Source: Belliella filtrata
Lineage (GTDB): Bacteria > Bacteroidota > Bacteroidia > Cytophagales > Cyclobacteriaceae
Reading direction: 5' to 3'
DNA length: 42,187 nt
Assembly: GCF_022549775.1 (NCBI RefSeq)
Contig: NZ_JAKZGP010000047.1
Location: 1 to 42,187, forward strand
Position 1 is the stretch's first letter, and every line of letters begins with the position of its first letter. A program made the translations under genes and the position numbers. Below, in pieces: positions 16,962 through 25,302 of the stretch. The notes below the pieces were generated by a model. That model had not been told where the DNA came from. It made no database searches and saw only the letters and a list, made by a program, of their open reading frames with translations.

Positions 16962-18202
16962 TATAGTTTGATCAGTTCACCTTGATTGATTACATACTTT
17001 ACTTTTCCTTCCAGGGTAGTGTTCATCCATGGATGATTTGCTGACAAAGAAAGATTCGAATTCCCATCATACTCCCATGATGCTTTAGGATCAAAAATAG
17101 TAAACTTGGCAGACTTACTATCATGAGTTCTTAAAACAGCATTTGCACCATTTGTTACCTTCGAGATAAGCAATGGCCAAGGCATTTCTTCAGATAGCTT
17201 CACCAATGCAGGCAAAAAAGTCTGAAGACCTATCATACCTGAAGATGCCAAATCAAACTCCATGTGCTTTGCATCAAAATCTTGAGGCTGATGATTGGAC
17301 ACCAAGGCATCGATAGTACCATCCTTCAGACCAGCTAGCAGCGCAACCCTATCTTCATCACTTCTAAATGGCGGATCAACTTTCAGCTGCGTATCAAAAC
17401 CTTGAAGATCTTCATCTGTAAATAACAATTGGTACACAGACACATCACAAGTCACATTCAATCCCTCTTGTTTAGCTTTCCTGATTTCCTCCACAGCACC
17501 AGCTGTACTGATCGTCTGGAAATGCAAGTTGCCACCAGCATACCTTAGGATATCTATATTTCTTTTGATCGCAACTTCCTCCGCGAGATTTGGGATTCCT
17601 TTCATGCCTATTCGAGTGGACACCACTCCCTCGTGCATCTGACCAAACACAGCCAATAAGGGTTCATAACTGTGATCAAAGAGTACTCCATCAAACTTTT
17701 GAAGGTATTGGAGTACTTTCATGAATCTGTCTGGATTACTCAAAGGCTTCAAGCCATCTCCAAAAATATACCCTCCATGAGCATTCAAATCCAAAATATC
17801 TGTAAAATCCTCCCCTTTGTTGTCTTTGGTAACCGAAACTTGGAATAATGCTTCCGTAAACCACTCACTAGTCCTTTGCTTCAAGGATAAAAGATCACTT
17901 TTGAATTGTAATGCTGGTTTGGTATTGGGCATCAGCACAGCTTTGGCAAAACCAGCATGTTTCAGTAACTCCCCTAGACTTTCTAGTGTCTCTTTGTACT
18001 CCTCTCCTGGTTCTCCTGCAAGACACCTCAAATCCACCCAACCCTCTGAAGCAAATAAACCTTGGCAGTCAATGGTTTCAGTAATATTCACATAAGAGCC
18101 AGCATCATACTCCCTTAAGCCATCACTATCAACAACATAATCCTTCAATTCATGAACGGTATCAGAATCAATAAACCTAAGCGATTTTAGCAGAATAGAC
18201 AT
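16961..18202 (-). CDS. Dihydroorotase-like protein, probably non-catalytic
   Basis: 413 residues with the amidohydrolase layout of dihydroorotase (N-terminal small beta domain, GWVDLR barrel entry, MPNTKP, PNLAEEVAIKRNI, KVDPPFRS and GMIGLQTFLPAL). However, the metal and catalytic residues are gone. The D-x-H-x-H-x-R-E-P-G motif reads DLRCLAGEPG (residues 57-66: both His and the Arg replaced), the usual HHL motif reads YQL, and TDHAPH reads SNHQPQ (catalytic Asp to Asn). It is therefore probably a pseudoenzyme like the inactive PyrC' subunits that support aspartate transcarbamoylase in other bacteria, although no pyrB is adjacent. First gene of the operon with DUF4199 and glycosyltransferase genes. 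Confidence 0.88.
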   Translation of the reverse strand: MSILLKSLRFIDSDTVHELKDYVVDSDGLREYDAGSYVNITETIDCQGLFASEGWVDLRCLAGEPGEEYKETLESLGELLKHAGFAKAVLMPNTKPALQFKSDLLSLKQRTSEWFTEALFQVSVTKDNKGEDFTDILDLNAHGGYIFGDGLKPLSNPDRFMKVLQYLQKFDGVLFDHSYEPLLAVFGQMHEGVVSTRIGMKGIPNLAEEVAIKRNIDILRYAGGNLHFQTISTAGAVEEIRKAKQEGLNVTCDVSVYQLLFTDEDLQGFDTQLKVDPPFRSDEDRVALLAGLKDGTIDALVSNHQPQDFDAKHMEFDLASSGMIGLQTFLPALVKLSEEMPWPLLISKVTNGANAVLRTHDSKSAKFTIFDPKASWEYDGNSNLSLSANHPWMNTTLEGKVKYVINQGELIKL

Positions 18203-18459
18203 AGAAAATTGAGTTTGTGCAAAACTGCAATTTTATTCCCTAAATATGAAATTACAGCTAAACTAGCTTGAAAAAAATATGTACATGCACTGTTGCCAGC
18301 TCCAAAGTAAGATTGCTTTCATTGGCAAGCCTGATAGCTATTTTGGCGTGAATATGATTTCCTAAAGCTAATGTATTTGAACACCCTTCCGTGGAAGTCA
18401 ATTAACTCTTAACTAAGGCTTGGTGAAAAAGTCTCATAAAACATAGTGAAACTTTAACC

Positions 18460-18864
18460 TTACATCCTATGGCCACCAACGCTTCTTCCTTCCATGATTT
18501 TAAAGAATAGGATATGAGCCATCTTGTGGGCATGCGCTTTAGCAAATTCAGCTACTTCACCTTCGAAATGTTCTTGCAAAGTGGTCTCCCATAGAGAAAG
18601 CCAATGCTCAAAATGGTTTTGATCAATCTCACTTCCCGTATGTCGATCTACCTCCTTGTGCACTGGCACTGGATTGAACTTTCCTGCACCTGGCCCAGAG
18701 TGCAATAAAACCATCTCCCAAAAATCTGTCAATCTTTCCAGATGCATTTCCCAATCCTCCACAATCCCATTAAATATTGGCCCTAACAACTCATCTCTTC
18801 TTACTTTTTCATAAAAAGACCTAACCAATATTGACACTTCTTTTCTACCCTCTATTTCCTTCAT
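18460..18864 (-). CDS. Group III truncated haemoglobin
   Basis: 134 residues, a 2-over-2 globin of group III. Seen: LVRSFYEKVRRDELLGPIF at the start, LTDFWEMVLL (the FW pair near the haem), PVPVHKEVDR with the likely proximal region, HFEHWLSLWETTL, and a His-rich C-terminal helix (AHAHKMAHILFF). Members bind haem and O2 or NO; the physiological role is unclear. The start overlaps the NPP gene's stop by one base (TAATG), so it is translated from the same message. No terminator or other gene is obvious in the 257 bases that follow. Confidence 0.92.
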   Translation of the reverse strand: MKEIEGRKEVSILVRSFYEKVRRDELLGPIFNGIVEDWEMHLERLTDFWEMVLLHSGPGAGKFNPVPVHKEVDRHTGSEIDQNHFEHWLSLWETTLQEHFEGEVAEFAKAHAHKMAHILFFKIMEGRSVGGHRM

Positions 18865-20117
18865 TATTCTTCACTTTTCAATATCTTCTTCAACACCTTC
18901 AAATCCCCATCTATGCCCTCAGGAATCGGTAAACCTAAGAGATATGCAATCAAGGGATAGACATGAATATTTTGAAAAGATTCTATGCTCAACCCCTCCT
19001 TGATGTTTTCTCCCGCTGCATAGAATATGGCATGCATCTCTTTATACGCTGGACTGTAGCCGTGCTCGCCAAATACTTCTGTTCTCAGCGTCCCTGACTT
19101 CTGCTGATACTTGACCATGTCAGGTGTGGTGGCCAAATAAAACCCAAAATCAGGCAGGATAAGCAAATCCCCAAGTCGATCTGCATAAGATGTTATATTC
19201 TTGTAGTATCGCTTGTCCTTTACTTTCACCACTTGAAAAGGTTCTGAAGAATCAGACAGCTTTAGAAAAACATCCTCTAATTCCAGTGGATTATTTAAGT
19301 AAAGATGTGCCAGAGCCCCATTGTTAACTACCCTTGCGTCTATATCTTTGGTGAGGTGATCTAGGTTGATCAAATTCTCTTTAGGCACATCGACCATCCC
19401 ATGATCAGACACTACAAAAAGATTTACGTCGAGGTCGAGACTTTTCACTCCTTCAAATAATACCCCTAGTTCATGATCTAGCTTTTCAATTCTTCTTTTT
19501 AGCTGCTCATCATTATTAGGCCCATAAGCGTGTCCTACATCATCTATATCTGAAAAATACAAGGTGATTAACCTGGGCCTTTCCTCTTCAGGTAGCTCAA
19601 GCCATGTGAGGGCTTGCGTAACTCGAGTCAGATTAGAGACTGCAGCGTCATAGTTTCTATAGTAGGAAGGCCTCACTCCTTGAACATCTGCTTCAGAGCC
19701 GACAAAGAAAAAACTCGCAGCTTTGAGGCCCTGCTCTTCAGCCAATACCCAAAGTGGCTTCCCTCCATACCAATAGCCATCTTCTACAATATTTCTATTG
19801 CGAATACTATAGACTTGATCCTTTTTCGAATCATAAAATGCATTATTGATTAAGCCATGGTTTTCTGGCTTCATCCCAGTTGCAATGCTGTAGTGATTCG
19901 GGAAGGTTTTGGTCGGAAATGAGGGGATCATAGACTTGGCAGCTGTGCCTTCAGCTATCATTCCTAATAGATTCTTTGGCTGAAATCGCGCTGTATAATC
20001 ATACCGATATCCATCCAAAGAAATCAAAATCACATATGAATCACCTGACTGTGCAAGACTTTGCTGTAGCATGCCAAAAATACAACTCACAACTATCAAC
20101 CCCTTTATAATATTCAT
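18864..20117 (-). CDS. Ectonucleotide pyrophosphatase/phosphodiesterase-like protein
   Basis: Alkaline-phosphatase-superfamily enzyme of the NPP type, cleaving phosphodiester or pyrophosphate bonds in the periplasm with two metal ions. Seen: signal peptide from ATG 20117 (cleavage near SLAQ), metal-binding ISLDGYRYDY, the nucleophile region FPTKTFPNHYSIATG with its Thr, DIDDVGHAYGP, VSDHGM, and HGYSPA with the last His. About 417 residues, within family range. A GTG start at 20141 is possible but gives a poorer signal peptide. It is preceded by a good promoter and followed by the coupled haemoglobin gene. Substrate not determinable. Confidence 0.9.
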   Translation of the reverse strand: MNIIKGLIVVSCIFGMLQQSLAQSGDSYVILISLDGYRYDYTARFQPKNLLGMIAEGTAAKSMIPSFPTKTFPNHYSIATGMKPENHGLINNAFYDSKKDQVYSIRNRNIVEDGYWYGGKPLWVLAEEQGLKAASFFFVGSEADVQGVRPSYYRNYDAAVSNLTRVTQALTWLELPEEERPRLITLYFSDIDDVGHAYGPNNDEQLKRRIEKLDHELGVLFEGVKSLDLDVNLFVVSDHGMVDVPKENLINLDHLTKDIDARVVNNGALAHLYLNNPLELEDVFLKLSDSSEPFQVVKVKDKRYYKNITSYADRLGDLLILPDFGFYLATTPDMVKYQQKSGTLRTEVFGEHGYSPAYKEMHAIFYAAGENIKEGLSIESFQNIHVYPLIAYLLGLPIPEGIDGDLKVLKKILKSEE

Positions 20118-20143
20118 TTTCTCATTTTTCCATTTGATCACGG

Positions 20144-20174
20144 CAAAGGTAAGTCAAGCCAGCATAGTACCCAA
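20144..20174 (-). promoter_or_regulatory. Promoter of the NPP-haemoglobin operon
   Basis: Minus strand: TTG, 20 bases, then TACCTTTG, an exact -7 match (TAnnTTTG) at correct spacing from the -33 TTG. The -7 element ends 26 bases before the ATG at 20117. Confidence 0.6.
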
Positions 20175-20216
20175 TACCACAGAAAAAATAATATCAACAG
20201 CTGATTTTTTTGACAT

Positions 20217-20248
20217 TTTCGAACAACTTGATATTATAGCTATATTTG
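20217..20248 (+). promoter_or_regulatory. Promoter of the M3 peptidase gene
   Basis: TATATTTG (20241-20248) matches TAnnTTTG exactly. TTTC 20 bases earlier could serve as a weak -33 box. The gene's ATG is 27 bases downstream. Confidence 0.45.
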
Positions 20249-20275
20249 CACCACCAACCCAAATATGAATTGGAT

Positions 20276-22411
20276 ATGAAAAAAACAATTTTAGCATTGG
20301 CCACTACAGCGACTATACTGTATGCATGTGAGCCAAGTGAACAAAAAACAGATGCTATGAACCCTTTCTTTGAGGCTTACGATACGCCTTTCGAAGTCCC
20401 ACCGTTTGACAAAATCAAGAATGAGCATTTTGCTCCTGCGATCCGAGAAGGCATCAAGCAGCATCAGGCGGAAATCGATCAAATCGTCAACAACACGGAA
20501 GAACCGACATTTGAAAACACGATAGAAGCTATGGAGTATGCAGGTGAGCTACTCAGCAAAGCCTCAAGTGTATTTTACAACTTGAACTCAGCAAACACCA
20601 ATGATGAGATTCAAGCGATTGCTAAAGAACTAGCTCCAGAACTTTCGGCGCATGGCGACAACATTTCTTTGAATGCTGATCTTTTTAACAGAGTAAAAGC
20701 AGTATGGGACAGCAAAGAATCTCTTAACCTTAACCCTGAGCAAGAAAAGCTTTTGGAAAAAACTTACAAGTCTTTTGTAAGAAATGGAGCTAACCTAAGT
20801 GAGGCTGACAAAGAAAAGCTGAGAGAAATCAACACCAAACTATCATCGCTCACGCTTCAATTTGGTCAAAACTTACTTGCTGAAACCAATGCATTCAAGC
20901 TTGTGGTAGACAAAGAAGAAGACCTTGAAGGATTGCCTAAAGGACTGATAGAAAGTGCAGCAGATGATGCAAATGCTGCTGGTGAAGAAGGCGAATGGGT
21001 TTTCACACTTCAGAACCCTAGCATCATGCCATTTCTGCAATATGCAGAAAATAGAGAATTGAGAAAGAAAATCTGGGAAGCATACAAAAATAGAGCAGAC
21101 CAAGGCAATGAATACGACAACAAAGCAGGCTTGATCGAGACTGCTAACCTGAGAAGACAGAAAGCGCAGCTACTTGGCTACAATACCCACGCAGATTATG
21201 TCTTGGAAGAGTCTATGGCAAAAAATGCCGACAATGTGTATACACTACTGAATCAGCTTTGGGCTCCTGCCCTAGCAAAAGCAAAAGTAGAAAGGGATGA
21301 AATGCAAGCTTTGGTGAAAGCTGAAGGTGAAGACTTTCAAATAGAACCATGGGACTGGAGATTCTATGAAGAAAAATTGCGCCAGCAAAAATTTGATCTT
21401 GACGAACAGGAGATCAAGCCTTATTTTTCATTGGCGAAAGTTCAAGACGGTGTTTTCATGGTAGTCAAAAACCTATGGGGACTTACTTTTGAAGAAATCG
21501 CAGATATTCCTACCTACCATCCAGATGCCAAAGCCTATGAAGTCAAAGAGGCTGACGGAAGCCATGTAGGAGTTTTATACATGGATTTTCACCCAAGAAC
21601 ATCCAAAAGAGGTGGAGCATGGATGACTTCATACAGAGCTCAAAAGACAGAAAACGGAGAAAGAAAAGCCCCTATAATCTCTATTGTGTGTAACTTCTCA
21701 AGACCTACTGCAAACGCACCAGCTTTATTGACTTTTGACGAAGTGACTACCTTCTTCCATGAGTTTGGACATGCCCTTCATGGCTTGCTTTCAAATGTAC
21801 AATACAGAAGCTTGGCAGGAACTTCAGTTCCTAGGGACTTTGTAGAGCTACCATCACAAGTTATGGAAAACTGGGCTACAGAGCCAAGCGTAATGAAAGA
21901 ATATGCTTTTCATTATGAAACTGGCGAAGTGATCTCTGATGAATTGATTGCTAAACTTACTAAAAGCGGTACTTTCGGACAGGGCTTTGCAACAACAGAA
22001 TACCTTGCAGCTTCACTCATGGACTTGGATTACCACACCCAGTCAGAGGACATTACTATAGATGCTGAGAAATTTGAGAAAGCCTCTATGGAGAAAATTG
22101 GTTTGATAGATGAAATCATCCCAAGGTACAGAAGTCCGTACTTCCAGCATATTTTCGCAGGTGGCTACTCTTCTGGATACTATAGCTACATATGGTCCGG
22201 CGTACTTGACACAGATGCTTTCCAAGCTTTCAAAGAAACCGAGCTTTTCAACCAAGAAAAAGCACATGCCTTCAGAAAAGAAATCTTAGAAAAAGGAGGT
22301 ACTGACGAGCCAATGAAAATGTATGTGAATTTCAGAGGTGCAGAACCAAAAATAGATGCACTTCTGAAAAAGAGAGGCTTGGATCAAGTTTCTGTGAACA
22401 GAAGCAAGTAA
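20276..22411 (+). CDS. dcp: M3 family metallopeptidase (peptidyl-dipeptidase Dcp-like) lipoprotein
   Basis: Zinc oligopeptidase that trims peptides, here probably in the periplasm because ATG 20276 gives a lipoprotein signal ending in LYAC (Cys 18). Seen: a long helical N-terminal domain, then the catalytic HEFGHALH (H495, E496, H499 in this numbering) followed by the family's ELPSQVMENW with the third ligand Glu, and the C-terminal FAGGYSSGYYSYIWSGVLDTDAF pattern typical of M3 enzymes. About 711 residues, normal for Dcp. Ten extra codons from 20246 precede the signal peptide and are unlikely to be translated. Single-gene unit with its own promoter and terminator. Confidence 0.93.
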   Translation: MKKTILALATTATILYACEPSEQKTDAMNPFFEAYDTPFEVPPFDKIKNEHFAPAIREGIKQHQAEIDQIVNNTEEPTFENTIEAMEYAGELLSKASSVFYNLNSANTNDEIQAIAKELAPELSAHGDNISLNADLFNRVKAVWDSKESLNLNPEQEKLLEKTYKSFVRNGANLSEADKEKLREINTKLSSLTLQFGQNLLAETNAFKLVVDKEEDLEGLPKGLIESAADDANAAGEEGEWVFTLQNPSIMPFLQYAENRELRKKIWEAYKNRADQGNEYDNKAGLIETANLRRQKAQLLGYNTHADYVLEESMAKNADNVYTLLNQLWAPALAKAKVERDEMQALVKAEGEDFQIEPWDWRFYEEKLRQQKFDLDEQEIKPYFSLAKVQDGVFMVVKNLWGLTFEEIADIPTYHPDAKAYEVKEADGSHVGVLYMDFHPRTSKRGGAWMTSYRAQKTENGERKAPIISIVCNFSRPTANAPALLTFDEVTTFFHEFGHALHGLLSNVQYRSLAGTSVPRDFVELPSQVMENWATEPSVMKEYAFHYETGEVISDELIAKLTKSGTFGQGFATTEYLAASLMDLDYHTQSEDITIDAEKFEKASMEKIGLIDEIIPRYRSPYFQHIFAGGYSSGYYSYIWSGVLDTDAFQAFKETELFNQEKAHAFRKEILEKGGTDEPMKMYVNFRGAEPKIDALLKKRGLDQVSVNRSK

Positions 22412-22437
22412 GAAATACTCACATAACTCATTCAATA

Positions 22438-22494
22438 AACTTCGGGGTCTTGTGGCTTTAACTGTTTAAGGTCACAATTCCTCGAAGTTTTTTT
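22438..22494 (+). terminator. Terminator after the M3 peptidase
   Basis: A long imperfect stem (AACTTCGGGGTCTTGTG against CACAATTCCTCGAAGTT, four mismatches) followed by a run of seven T. Confidence 0.8.
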
Positions 22495-22704
22495 GACTAA
22501 CTTTTATCCGCTTCAATATTTTAGGCTAAAACTTCAGCAGACTTTGGGGTAGAGCCATTCAATCCTCCACTTTTTTCTCAAAAATCAACAAACGCTTCAC
22601 TTTATATTTCTTCAAAGAAGTGAATCAAAACAATTTCCAATTCACTCCATTGAATATACACTCTGCGACCTTTGGATAAAAACTTGGCTCACTTCGTTGT
22701 AAAA

Positions 22705-23853
22705 TCAAACCGCATCATCAAACACATCCATTCGGATACTTGTCAATAAAGTAATCCCAAGTCCCGCAACGGCGATTAGCACAAATGAAGCTTTTAGACT
22801 CGAAACCTCTGCGATAAACCCAATCAAAGGAGGGCCTACCAAAAACCCGAAAAATGAAATGGTAGAGACCATCGCCAAAGCTACACCTGCTGAATACTGC
22901 TTTGACCGACCTGCAATACTATAAGAAACTGGAATAATCGCCGCTACACCTAATCCAACCAGCAAAAAACCAAGAACTGCTGGTACTGCGCTAGGAAAAA
23001 CGACAGACAAGATCAATCCCGAAAAAATCAATACACCACTTCCTCTCAGAATCATTAATCTTCCAAATCGGTTGTTCAACCTGTCAGCAACAAACCTTCC
23101 TGAAGCCATTGCCCCCATAAAGGCCACATATCCCAAAGAGGCCAGGTTGGCATCGATAGTAACTACTTTTTTGAAATAAACACCGCTCCAATCAAACATA
23201 CACCCTTCTGATAACATGCCCAAAAATGCAATACCTCCAATCCTCAAAAGTAAATTGTCAGGTTTCTTCAGTACTAAACCTCCACTTCCTTTTGCCCCTT
23301 GCTCCTTGACCAGAAACCGTGGGGAAACGATTATAATCAACAATACAATACCTGCTATAAAGAGATAGTGAATCCTAGGCAATACATCTAAGTAAATCAT
23401 GATCCCACCCACTCCAGCTCCTGCAAATCCAGCGAGACTCCATAGCCCATGAAAAGACGCCAAAATACTCCTACCATACATATCCTCTATGGCCAATGCC
23501 TGGGTATTCAATGATATGTTCATCAAATTACCAATCATCCCAAAAGTCACTATCACAGGAACAAGCATCCAAAGGCTAAAGCTAAAACCAATCAAAGGTA
23601 AAAACATCATATACCCCAAGCCGCTAATCATAATCACTAGCTTACTTCCAAACTTATGAACTAGCCACCCGGCTAAGGGAAGGGCTATGAGTGAGCCTAT
23701 GGGTAAACCCAAAAGTAAAGTCCCCAATTGAGATTCAGAAAGCTCAAACTTTGCCTGAATATCAGGAATTCTAGATGCCCAAGAAGCAAAGCAAATACCT
23801 GCCAAAAAAAATAAACTTCCGAGAGCCGCTCTCCTTTTTTGCAATAGTGTCAT
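22705..23853 (-). CDS. MFS transporter (YbjJ/fucose-permease-like)
   Basis: About 382 residues with twelve hydrophobic helices in two bundles of six. The first loop carries ASRIPDIQAKFELSESQLG, the second the charged VHKFGSK motif, and the fourth to fifth helix the NISLNTQAL segment, a combination typical of the YbjJ-like branch. The substrate is unknown. The ATG at 23851-23853 is chosen over a TTG at 23862. A perfect 8-bp inverted repeat lies just upstream of the start (23861-23894). The gene is transcribed alone and faces away from a small plus-strand membrane-peptide gene. Confidence 0.88.
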   Translation of the reverse strand: MTLLQKRRAALGSLFFLAGICFASWASRIPDIQAKFELSESQLGTLLLGLPIGSLIALPLAGWLVHKFGSKLVIMISGLGYMMFLPLIGFSFSLWMLVPVIVTFGMIGNLMNISLNTQALAIEDMYGRSILASFHGLWSLAGFAGAGVGGIMIYLDVLPRIHYLFIAGIVLLIIIVSPRFLVKEQGAKGSGGLVLKKPDNLLLRIGGIAFLGMLSEGCMFDWSGVYFKKVVTIDANLASLGYVAFMGAMASGRFVADRLNNRFGRLMILRGSGVLIFSGLILSVVFPSAVPAVLGFLLVGLGVAAIIPVSYSIAGRSKQYSAGVALAMVSTISFFGFLVGPPLIGFIAEVSSLKASFVLIAVAGLGITLLTSIRMDVFDDAV

Positions 23854-23860
23854 AGGAATC

Positions 23861-23894
23861 AATAGGTGAAATCAGACCGCAAGTTACACCTATT
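23861..23894. promoter_or_regulatory. Inverted repeat upstream of the MFS gene
   Basis: AATAGGTG (23861-23868) and CACCTATT (23887-23894) are perfectly complementary with an 18-base spacer, so the centres lie 26 bp apart. It begins 8 bases before the MFS ATG and could be an operator or a leader hairpin. Confidence 0.4.
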
Positions 23895-24022
23895 TCCACC
23901 TAGCCAAAAGCCAAAAATCACAATTTGAAAGCTGAAAAAATTTCAATCGATTGAACTCAAGAAATAGGCAATTATTTTTTTGACACCATAAACAATTCTT
24001 TGACTTCAGCAGTTTTGGACAT

Positions 24023-24106
24023 ATGGAATTTGTAATCGCTGGCAGTGTGGTTCTCGCTGCCATATTAATGATAAGATTTGTGATCAAAAAGGTATTTAAC
24101 GAATAA
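24023..24106 (+). CDS. Possible small single-pass membrane protein (27 residues)
   Basis: ATG 24023 to TAA 24104-24106. After MEF, an uninterrupted hydrophobic segment of about 17 residues (VIAGSVVLAAILMI) leads into a basic, polar end (RFVIKKVFNE), the layout of a small bitopic membrane protein with the positive end in the cytoplasm. The stop is followed at once by a hairpin (24105-24132). It lies between the divergent MFS gene and the convergent YeeE-type gene. No family is recognised. The main doubt is that short hydrophobic frames can arise by chance. Confidence 0.45.
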   Translation: MEFVIAGSVVLAAILMIRFVIKKVFNE

Positions 24107-24132
24107 TGGCCATCTCTATTGAGACAGCCATT
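24105..24132. terminator. Hairpin between the small ORF and the YeeE-type gene
   Basis: Outer stem AATGGC / GCCATT and inner stem TCTC / GAGA, separated by symmetric CA bulges, with loop TATT. It lies between convergent genes and may end both. The following T tract is weak. Confidence 0.5.
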
Positions 24133-24138
24133 GATTTC

Positions 24139-24621
24139 TTAGTTTGGAAGCTTATCAGAAAACTTGCCATATACCCAGGTACCAGCTATGGCACTAAGTA
24201 ATGTCACCAAGACTACTGTAAACCCACTTCCTATTTGAGCAAAGAGTGGGCCTGGACAAGCTCCAGTCACCGCCCATCCCAAGCCAAATATCAATCCGCC
24301 GATAACTTGGCCTTTTCTAAATTCCTTTTTTGGGATCTTGATTTCGTCACCCTTAAGAGATTTTATTTTGAATCGCTTGATCAACTGAATCGACAATGCC
24401 CCTACAGCTATGGCAGAACCTATCACGCCATACATGAAGAAGGATTGTAGCCTGAACATTTCCTGAATCCTAAACCAAGAGATGATTTCTGCTTTGACAA
24501 ATACTGTCCCAAACAATATCCCTATAATTAAATATTTCAATAAGCCTTCTTTGCTTTCTTGCATGTTTGGCGCTTCACACGCTTCAGGCTGTAAATTTTT
24601 CACTTGTTCTTTCACTTTCAT
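24139..24621 (-). CDS. YeeE/YedE family protein, C-terminal half type (DUF6691)
   Basis: 160 residues with four hydrophobic helices. It contains the conserved GLGWAVTGACPGP signature with the substrate-relay Cys of the TsuA/YeeE thiosulfate transporter fold and forms the second half of a split transporter. The first 30 residues are a soluble polar extension. The preceding gene (14 bases upstream) encodes the complementary half. Family knowledge: YeeE imports thiosulfate through conserved Cys residues. Import of a sulfur compound is therefore likely; direction and exact substrate are not shown. Confidence 0.88.
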   Translation of the reverse strand: MKVKEQVKNLQPEACEAPNMQESKEGLLKYLIIGILFGTVFVKAEIISWFRIQEMFRLQSFFMYGVIGSAIAVGALSIQLIKRFKIKSLKGDEIKIPKKEFRKGQVIGGLIFGLGWAVTGACPGPLFAQIGSGFTVVLVTLLSAIAGTWVYGKFSDKLPN

Positions 24622-24634
24622 AATTTACCTTTTC

Positions 24635-25216
24635 TTAAAAACCAACCAATTTCATCAATGGACCTAAAAGCACATGGGTCATCAAAAATCCACCAATCAT
24701 AAAAAATATCGTAGCCACTAGCGAAGGCCATTGCAAAGAAGATATTCCCATTATCGCATGCCCAGACGTACAGCCTCCTGCATACCGAGTCCCAAAACCA
24801 ACCATAAATCCTCCGATCACGAAGAAAAGTAGACCTTTAGCTGTAAATAGATTTTCCCAATTGAAAATCTCTGCTGGCATTAGCTTAGAATAATCAGTGA
24901 TACCTAAGGCTGCTAAATCCGCTTGAGTAGATTCAGCTACTACAATGGTGTCTGGATTGGAAAGAAAGGTTGTAGCTAAAAAGCCCCCTACCAATACCCC
25001 CAATACAAAGATTATATTCCACATCTCTTTCTTCCAATTATATGTGAAAAAGGGGATATTCGCGGGTACGCACATTGCGCACACGTGCCTCAAAGAAGAT
25101 GATATCCCGAAAGACTTGTTCCCTACCAAAAGCAATACAGGTACAGTCAAACCTATCAGCGGACCGGCGACATACCATGGCCAAGGTTGAGAGATCCATG
25201 CAATTAATTGTTCCAT
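24635..25216 (-). CDS. YeeE/YedE family protein, N-terminal half type
   Basis: 193 residues with about five hydrophobic helices. A Cys pair in HVCAMCVP (about residues 44-49) and the [16 protein letters not shown] signature near 145-160 are the relay motifs of this transporter fold. Together with the 160-residue partner it makes a complete two-part transporter. It lies 86 bases after the OprD-like porin gene and 13 bases before its partner, on the same strand, so one transcript is likely to carry porin and transporter. Confidence 0.9.
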   Translation of the reverse strand: MEQLIAWISQPWPWYVAGPLIGLTVPVLLLVGNKSFGISSSLRHVCAMCVPANIPFFTYNWKKEMWNIIFVLGVLVGGFLATTFLSNPDTIVVAESTQADLAALGITDYSKLMPAEIFNWENLFTAKGLLFFVIGGFMVGFGTRYAGGCTSGHAIMGISSLQWPSLVATIFFMIGGFLMTHVLLGPLMKLVGF

Positions 25217-25302
25217 TTTACTATAATTTATATTTGTTGTTTCATTCCAGATCTAGAGGTTCATTTATTGATTTCTGAATTTGTTTATACCTCTCTTTTA
25301 AA

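Noticed and set aside
22590-22640. TTCACTT / AAGTGAA inverted repeat downstream of the MFS gene
   Set aside because: Seven-bp arms without a T tract; too weak to call a terminator.
23890-24087. Minus-strand 65-codon frame opposite the small membrane ORF
   Set aside because: Cys/Lys-rich, no recognisable features, overlaps the better-supported plus-strand frame and the upstream region of the MFS gene.
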